Position numbers and translations under genes: made by a program | Assembly (NCBI GenBank): GCA_031552145.1 | Contig: JAVBMV010000003.1 | Span: 342,568 to 406,567, forward strand | DNA length: 64,000 nucleotides | Reading direction: 5' to 3' | Origin: JAVBMV01 sp031552145 | GTDB lineage: Bacteria > Myxococcota > Myxococcia > Myxococcales > UBA5297 | In this document: piece by piece, positions 59,320-64,000 of the stretch | How positions within the stretch are numbered: the first letter of the stretch is position 1 | How the letters are laid out: every line of letters begins with the position of its first letter | Notes under the pieces: generated by a model | Databases searched by the model: none | Seen by the model: only the letters and a program-made list of their open reading frames with translations | What the model was told of the DNA's origin: nothing

Positions 59320-60252
59320 ATGCTACCGCGCGAGCTGATCAAGAGACTGCGCCGCCTGGAGCTCTCGACCAAGAGGGTCGTGAACGAGAAGCTCGCTGGC
59401 CAATACCACTCCGTCTTCAAGGGCCGGGGGATGACTTTCGAGGAGGTCCGCCTCTATCAGCCCGGCGACGAGATCCGCACCATCGACTGGAACGTCACGG
59501 CGCGAATGGACGACGTCTACGTCAAGCTCTATCGAGAGGAACGCGAGCTGACGGTGATGCTCCTCGTCGACCTCTCCGCCTCCCAGGAGCTGGGCTCGCG
59601 CGGGCGCCAGAAAGCGGAGGTGGCGGCCGAGATCGGCGCCATGCTCGCCTTCAGCGCCATCAAGAACAACGATCGCGTGGGTCTCATCCTCTTCACCGAT
59701 CGGATCGAGCGCTTCGTGCCACCCAAGAAGGGGCGCAAGCACGTGATGCGCATCATCGCCGAGATCCTGAACGTGCGCCCCGAGGGGCGCGGCACCAACC
59801 TCGCCATGGCGCTGGAGCACCTCTCCCGCGTGGCGCGGCGCAGGAGCGTCACCTTCCTCATCTCGGACTTCATTGAGCCGCGCGCCCCGCGCGCGCGGGA
59901 TGGAGCACGGCCCGCGGACGATAGCCCTTTCGAGCGCGCGCTCACCATCACCTCCAAGCGCCACGATCTCATCCCCGTGGCGCTGCGCGATCCGCTCGAG
60001 GAGGCGCTCCCCTCCCTCGGCGTCGCGCTCATAGAGGATCCCGAAACAGGGGAGCGGCTCCGCGTCGACCTAGCGAGCTCCGCGGTGCGCGAGCACTTCG
60101 CCAAGGCCTCGCGCGCGCTGCGCGAGGAGCGGCAGCGCCTCTTCAAGCGCCTCTCTCTCGACTCCATGGAGCTGCGCGCGGGCGACGAATATGTCTCGAC
60201 GCTCGTCTCCTTCTTCCGGGCCAGGGCCCGCAGGCTGGCGAGCGCACAATGA
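59320..60252 (+). CDS. DUF58 protein with VWA-like domain
   Basis: 310 aa. The DUF58 signature YQPGDEIRTIDWNVTARMDD (50-65) is followed by a von Willebrand A-like core with LLVDLSAS (MIDAS-like DxSxS, Asp84). GLILFTDRIERFVPPKKG and RSVTFLISDFIEP follow. It lies between moxR and the BatD-like gene and overlaps the latter by 4 bp, so it is in the same operon. The family partners with MoxR ATPases. Confidence 0.88.
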   Translation: MLPRELIKRLRRLELSTKRVVNEKLAGQYHSVFKGRGMTFEEVRLYQPGDEIRTIDWNVTARMDDVYVKLYREERELTVMLLVDLSASQELGSRGRQKAEVAAEIGAMLAFSAIKNNDRVGLILFTDRIERFVPPKKGRKHVMRIIAEILNVRPEGRGTNLAMALEHLSRVARRRSVTFLISDFIEPRAPRARDGARPADDSPFERALTITSKRHDLIPVALRDPLEEALPSLGVALIEDPETGERLRVDLASSAVREHFAKASRALREERQRLFKRLSLDSMELRAGDEYVSTLVSFFRARARRLASAQ

Positions 60253-61310
60253 GAGGCGCGAGCGCACATCGCGTTCATTTTGTACTCCTACTGCTCGCGG
60301 GCGCGGCCGTTGCCCCGACCGCGACCGCGCGCGCCGAGGGAGCGCTCGCCGCCGATCCCATGGCCTTCTCGGCCCAGGCCTCGCCCGACAAGGTAAAGCT
60401 GGGCGAGCCCTTCACGCTGCGCATCGAGGTGCGCGACCAGGCGGAGGTCACCTACGCGCTCCCCGAGCCACTCTTCCTGGGAAAAGAGTTCGAGGTTCTG
60501 CGCGTCACCGCGCGGCGCGACCCCGGGAAGGGGGCCGCGGGGACGAAGGCGGAGGCGAGCACCCCGGCCGACCAGGGCGAGACGCTGACGCTCTTTGAGA
60601 TAGAGGCGGCGCTCTACGATCTGGGCGACCGTCAGCTCGCCGACCTGACGCTCACCGCGCGCTCTCCCGCTGGCGAGGCGCAGCTGACGATTCCGGGCCC
60701 TTCGGTGCGCGGGCTCGGGCAGGCGGAGCCGGGCGCTCAGATGGCCGATGCGCTGCCGCCCGTCGCGCTCTCCATCCCGGATCGCAGGGCGCTCTACATC
60801 GGCCTGGCGACGCTCGCTGCCGCGGCGCTCCTCTCCGTCGCGCTCTACCTGTTCAAGCGGCGAAGGCGGCCTGCCACACCCTCGCCCGCGACGCCGACGC
60901 TGCCGCCCGATGACGTCGCGCTGGCGGCGCTCGCGGCGCTGCGCGCGAGCGGGCTCGCGGACGAGGGGCGCTTCCACGAATTCTACTCTCGACTGAGCCT
61001 CATCCTACGCACGTGGCTTTCGCGCGGTCATGCGGTCGACGCCGTCGATATGACCACCGACGAGTTGGCGCGGGCGCTCTCGGGGAGCGGTTCGGCGAGC
61101 GTCCCCGCGAGCCTCGATCGCGCCGAGCTCTTGCGGCTCTGCCGCGAGGCCGACCTGATCAAGTTCGCGCGAGCCTCCTCCTCTCCCGCGCTCTGCGAGC
61201 AGCACCTCTCCCTGGGCGAGGGGCTGGTGCGCGCCGCCGCGGCGACTCCCGCGCCGACCGAAGGCGCGGACGGTGGTGGCACAGCGCCGACGGCGGAGGG
61301 AGCGCCATGA
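60249..61310 (+). CDS. BatD-like/DUF4381-type membrane protein
   Basis: 353 aa. A signal peptide (VLLLLAGAAVAPTATARAEG), one Ig-like domain (FSAQASPDKVKLGEPFTLRI, then strands to ~160), one membrane helix at ~178-200 (ALYIGLATLAAAALLSVALY) and a cytoplasmic helical domain (EFYSRLSLILRTWLSR, RADLIKFAR-type). This combination matches the DUF4381/BatD partner in MoxR-Bat operons. Its start overlaps the DUF58 stop (ATGA) and its stop overlaps the BatA start. Confidence 0.78.
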   Translation: MRGASAHRVHFVLLLLAGAAVAPTATARAEGALAADPMAFSAQASPDKVKLGEPFTLRIEVRDQAEVTYALPEPLFLGKEFEVLRVTARRDPGKGAAGTKAEASTPADQGETLTLFEIEAALYDLGDRQLADLTLTARSPAGEAQLTIPGPSVRGLGQAEPGAQMADALPPVALSIPDRRALYIGLATLAAAALLSVALYLFKRRRRPATPSPATPTLPPDDVALAALAALRASGLADEGRFHEFYSRLSLILRTWLSRGHAVDAVDMTTDELARALSGSGSASVPASLDRAELLRLCREADLIKFARASSSPALCEQHLSLGEGLVRAAAATPAPTEGADGGGTAPTAEGAP

Positions 61311-62311
61311 GCGCCCTGCTCTGGCACGACCCATTGCTGCTCATCGCGCTGGTGGCGCTGCCGCTCTTCGCGCTGCTGGCCCTATTGGAGCGGCGGCGCA
61401 GGGCCGCGCTTCGCTTCCCGTTGGCCGCGCTTCTCTCCAGCGCGCCGCGCGCGATGGCCCGCTTCTGGTGGCTCCCCCATTTACTGCGCGCCGGCGCCTT
61501 CGCCCTCATCGTGATAGCGGCGGCCAGGCCCCAGAGCCACGGCACCGAGGTTCGCGACCTCTCCGTAGAGGGGATCGACATCGTCATCGCGCTCGACATC
61601 TCAACGTCGATGAACGCCGCCGACTTCCAGCCGAGCGACCGGATCACGGTGGCGAAGAGCGTGCTAGAGCGGTTCATCGCGGGGCGCACCAATGACCGCC
61701 TGGGGCTCGTCATCTTCGCCGGCGAGGCCTATACCCAGTCGCCGCTTACCCTCGACTACCAGGTGCTCGACTCGATCCTGGAGTCCGTGCAGACGGGCCT
61801 CATCCCCGACGGCACCGCCATCGGCAGCGCCATCGCCACCTCGATCAACCGGCTGCGCGACAGCGAGGCGAAGAGCAAGGTGATCATCCTCATCACCGAC
61901 GGCGACAACAACGCCGGGAGCCTGCCGCCCATGAAGGCAGCGGAGCTGGCAAAAGAGTTCGGCATCCGGGTCTACACCATCCTGGTGGGCAAGGGCGGGC
62001 GGGTCCCATTCCCCGCGGGGACCAACTTCCTGGGACAGCAGCTCTGGCGCGAGGCGGAGATCCCGGTCAACCCCGAGCTGCTCGCGGCCATCGCCAAGGA
62101 GACGGGCGCGGAGGCCTACAACGCCGTCGACAAGCAGTCGCTGGAGCAGGGTCTCAGCGACGTCCTCGACCACCTGGAGAAGACGAAGCTCCACCCCTCC
62201 CCCGGCTTCAAGGATCTCTTGGAGCACTTCCCGCCGCTGCTCATCGGGGCGCTCCTGCTGCTCTTCGCGGAGCTGCTGCTCTCACTCACACGCCTGAGGA
62301 GCTTCCCATGA
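61307..62311 (+). CDS. BatA-type VWA membrane protein
   Basis: 334 aa. Two N-terminal membrane helices (DPLLLIALVALPLFALLAL and LLRAGAFALIVIAA) precede a VWA domain with an intact MIDAS, DISTS (97-101), GLVIFAGEAYTQSPLT and ILITDGDNNAG. A final membrane helix, PPLLIGALLLLFAELLLS, follows. The start is ATGA-coupled to the BatD-like gene and the stop to the BatB/C gene. BatA and BatB form membrane complexes in other bacteria, often linked to stress tolerance. Confidence 0.9.
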   Translation: MSALLWHDPLLLIALVALPLFALLALLERRRRAALRFPLAALLSSAPRAMARFWWLPHLLRAGAFALIVIAAARPQSHGTEVRDLSVEGIDIVIALDISTSMNAADFQPSDRITVAKSVLERFIAGRTNDRLGLVIFAGEAYTQSPLTLDYQVLDSILESVQTGLIPDGTAIGSAIATSINRLRDSEAKSKVIILITDGDNNAGSLPPMKAAELAKEFGIRVYTILVGKGGRVPFPAGTNFLGQQLWREAEIPVNPELLAAIAKETGAEAYNAVDKQSLEQGLSDVLDHLEKTKLHPSPGFKDLLEHFPPLLIGALLLLFAELLLSLTRLRSFP

Positions 62312-64000
62312 GCGCCCTCCAGCTCGACTTCTGGGGCTACTCCTTCCGGCTCGCGTCGCCGCTATGGCTCTACGGGCTCCTCGCCGTGCTGGCTATCGCG
62401 CTCGCGGCGGCAGGGGTCGCCGCGTCGCGCCGCCGCGCCCTGGAGCGGCTCCTGCCGGGAGAGGCGGGGCGCCGTGCCGTGCCCAACGGCTCGCCGCTCC
62501 GCGCCGCGGTGAGACCCGCCACCTCCATCGCCGCGCTCGCGCTGCTCTTTGTCGCGCTGGCACGCCCCCAGTGCGGCACCCACACCGAGTTGGCGAAGCG
62601 CTACGGCATCGACCTGGTCATCGCCATCGACGCCTCCAACTCGATGCTGGCGCGCGATGTGAAGCCCGACAGGCTCACGCGCGCGCGCCTGGAGCTCTCG
62701 GCGCTGCTCGACACGCGCATGGGCGATCGCGTCGGCCTCGTCACTTTCGCTGGCGACGCCTTCACACAGTGCCCCCTCACCACCGACATGGCGGCGGCCA
62801 AAATGCTGCTGCGCGCCATCTCTCCGACGGCCATGCCGGTGCAAGGGACCGACTTGGCGCACGCGCTGGAGGAGTCGCGAGAGCTGCTCGTGCGCTCCGA
62901 CCGCGGCGCCAAGGCGCGCGCGATCGTCCTGCTCACCGATGGCGAGGCGGGCACCGGAGCGCAGGCGCTCGAAGGGGAGATGCGCACGCTCTCCGAGCTG
63001 GGCATCCGAGTGCTGGCGGTGGGGATCGGCTCTCCCGCTGGAGAGCCCATTCCCGAGTTCGACGAGGCGGGCACCTTCACCGGCTACAAGAAAGATCGCT
63101 TCGGCACCACGGTGGTCAGCAAACTGGACGAGGAGGCGCTGCGCGCCATCGCCGAGCGCACGGGCGGGCTCTATCTGCGCGCGGGCGACGGCGCCGGAAT
63201 CCGCGAGGTGCGCGAGGAGCTCGATCGCCTCGACAAGGCGGAGCTCGAGGCGCGCCGCACGGTCGCCTACGAGGAGCGCTATCAGCCCTTCGCGCTCGCG
63301 GCGGCGCTGCTCCTGCTGGTCGGCGCCGCCATCGCGCCGGCGTCGCGCCGCGAAAGGCGAAGCGCGCGGGCGAGCCTCTCTCGCGCGCTCCTCCTCGCGC
63401 TTTCTTTGGGGTTCTCTCCGCTCGCACCCGCGACCGCCAGCGCCGAGCTCTTCGCGCGCCCCCACCCGCGGGTGGAGGAGGGGAATCGCGCCTTCGAGCG
63501 AGGCGACTATGAGGCGGCGCTGCGCGCCTACGACGAGGCGCTGGCCGAGTCAGCGGGGAGCGGCGCCGCAAAGGGCGCGCCCGAGCTCCATTACAATCGA
63601 GGCACGGCCCTCTTGAAGCTGGGGCGCCGCGACGAGGCGAAGAGCGCCTTCGAGTCGGCGCAGAGCACTCTGGGCGACCGGGGGAGCGAGCTTCTGGCGC
63701 GGGACGAATACAATCTTGGCAACGCGCTGCGGGAGCTCGACCGCAAAGAGGAGGCGATGGCCGCCTACAGGCGCGCCCTGAAGTCCGATCCTGCCCTGGA
63801 GCCCGCGCGCCACAACCTCGAGCTGATGCTCAAGCAGCCACCGCCCGAGCAGCAGGACCAGCAACAGCAACAGCAACAGCAGCAGCAGGACCAGCAACAG
63901 CAGCAGCAGGACCAGCAACAGCAGCAGCAGGACCAGCAACAGCAGCAGCAGGACCAGCAACAGCAGCAGCAGGACCAGCAACAGCAGCAGCAGGACCAGC
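62308..64000 (+). CDS. BatB-BatC fusion protein (runs off right edge)
   Basis: 564 codons, open at the edge. The BatB half has two membrane helices, a VWA domain with MIDAS DASNS (108-112) and VLLTDGEAGTG, and a third helix at ~328-344. A basic stretch RRERRSAR is followed by a second hydrophobic segment at ~359-378 that looks like a signal peptide (LLLALSLGFSPLAPATASA). The BatC half then has TPR repeats (~385-505) and a Gln/Asp-rich repeat tail. BatB and BatC are usually separate genes. The topology here puts the TPRs outside. Confidence 0.82.
   Translation, partial: MSALQLDFWGYSFRLASPLWLYGLLAVLAIALAAAGVAASRRRALERLLPGEAGRRAVPNGSPLRAAVRPATSIAALALLFVALARPQCGTHTELAKRYGIDLVIAIDASNSMLARDVKPDRLTRARLELSALLDTRMGDRVGLVTFAGDAFTQCPLTTDMAAAKMLLRAISPTAMPVQGTDLAHALEESRELLVRSDRGAKARAIVLLTDGEAGTGAQALEGEMRTLSELGIRVLAVGIGSPAGEPIPEFDEAGTFTGYKKDRFGTTVVSKLDEEALRAIAERTGGLYLRAGDGAGIREVREELDRLDKAELEARRTVAYEERYQPFALAAALLLLVGAAIAPASRRERRSARASLSRALLLALSLGFSPLAPATASAELFARPHPRVEEGNRAFERGDYEAALRAYDEALAESAGSGAAKGAPELHYNRGTALLKLGRRDEAKSAFESAQSTLGDRGSELLARDEYNLGNALRELDRKEEAMAAYRRALKSDPALEPARHNLELMLKQPPPEQQDQQQQQQQQQQDQQQQQQDQQQQQQDQQQQQQDQQQQQQDQQQQQQDQ
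63871..64000 (+). repeat. 21-bp tandem repeat coding QQQQQDQ
   Basis: GAC codons recur exactly every 21 bases (63889, 63910, 63931, 63952, 63973, 63994) within a CAG/CAA tract. Six or more units are seen and the array continues past the window. The tract forms the Gln-rich tail of the BatB/C fusion. Confidence 0.9.

Noticed and set aside
63871..64000. Regular repeat that could be taken for a CRISPR array
   Set aside because: There are no unique spacers; the 21-bp unit is in frame and codes QQQQQDQ.

Overview
This is high-GC bacterial DNA that most resembles Myxococcota or a related deltaproteobacterial lineage. The reasons are a MYXO-CTERM-like tail (GGCG, hydrophobic stretch, RLARR) on a secreted metalloprotease, a second such tail inside a cysteine-rich OmpA protein, many cysteine-rich lipoproteins, a TamB/Omp85 envelope set, and a bacterial enhancer-binding protein. 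No rRNA, tRNA, CRISPR array or intact insertion sequence was recognised. The taxonomic placement is inference.

Layout. 1-3353 (-): two tandem thermolysin-like secreted proteases, the first cut by the window edge. 3451-6489: glyoxalase, patatin phospholipase, HNH nuclease, YigZ. 6514-9838 (-): a lipase lipoprotein and a FadL channel in one operon. 10337-10708: KGG-repeat stress protein. 10802-14721 (-): an envelope redox cluster of two duplicated WCxxC lipoproteins, a TlpA thioredoxin and a beta-barrel. 14856-15941: cysteine-rich lipoprotein. 16055-21221: glycine cleavage operon gcvT-gcvH-gcvPA-(basic protein)-gcvPB, with a readable promoter and terminator. 21317-23866: 20-cysteine lipoprotein, DedA protein, unusual NtrC-type regulator. 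23881-28359 (-): TamB; 28403: MFS transporter. 30108-31395: divergent arsM/arsR pair whose two sides carry a short direct repeat. 31487-33526 (-): Omp85/TamA-like protein. 33671-35184: trxB and a DUF2721 protein. 35200-38676 (-): cysteine-rich/OmpA fusion. 38758-45564: glutaminase, acyl-CoA synthetase, DHH phosphoesterase, acyl-CoA carboxylase beta subunit with biotin carrier. 45599: formate-tetrahydrofolate ligase, which connects with the glycine cleavage genes through C1-folate. 47312-50404: MFS exporter, then an accessory-looking deaminase-ATPase-HTH fusion with a small overlapping ORF. 50401-57652: lnt, a degenerate NuoEF-like protein, two envelope proteins, phosphomannomutase, a small protein and queF. 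57847-64000: Fis-type HTH protein and a MoxR-DUF58-BatD-BatA-BatB/C operon that runs off the right edge.

The strongest candidate for an undescribed system is 48789-50404: a RibD-type deaminase domain joined in one chain to a GHKL-like ATPase domain and a C-terminal winged helix. It is coupled by ATGA and GTGA overlaps to a 43-codon ORF that carries a perfect palindrome. Other notable points are the duplicated WCxxC lipoproteins with diverging terminators, two in-frame fusions that keep an internal signal sequence (OmpA and BatB/BatC), an enhancer-binding protein without a GAFTGA loop, and a NuoEF-like protein that keeps its Fe-S cysteines but has lost its FMN/NADH glycine motif.
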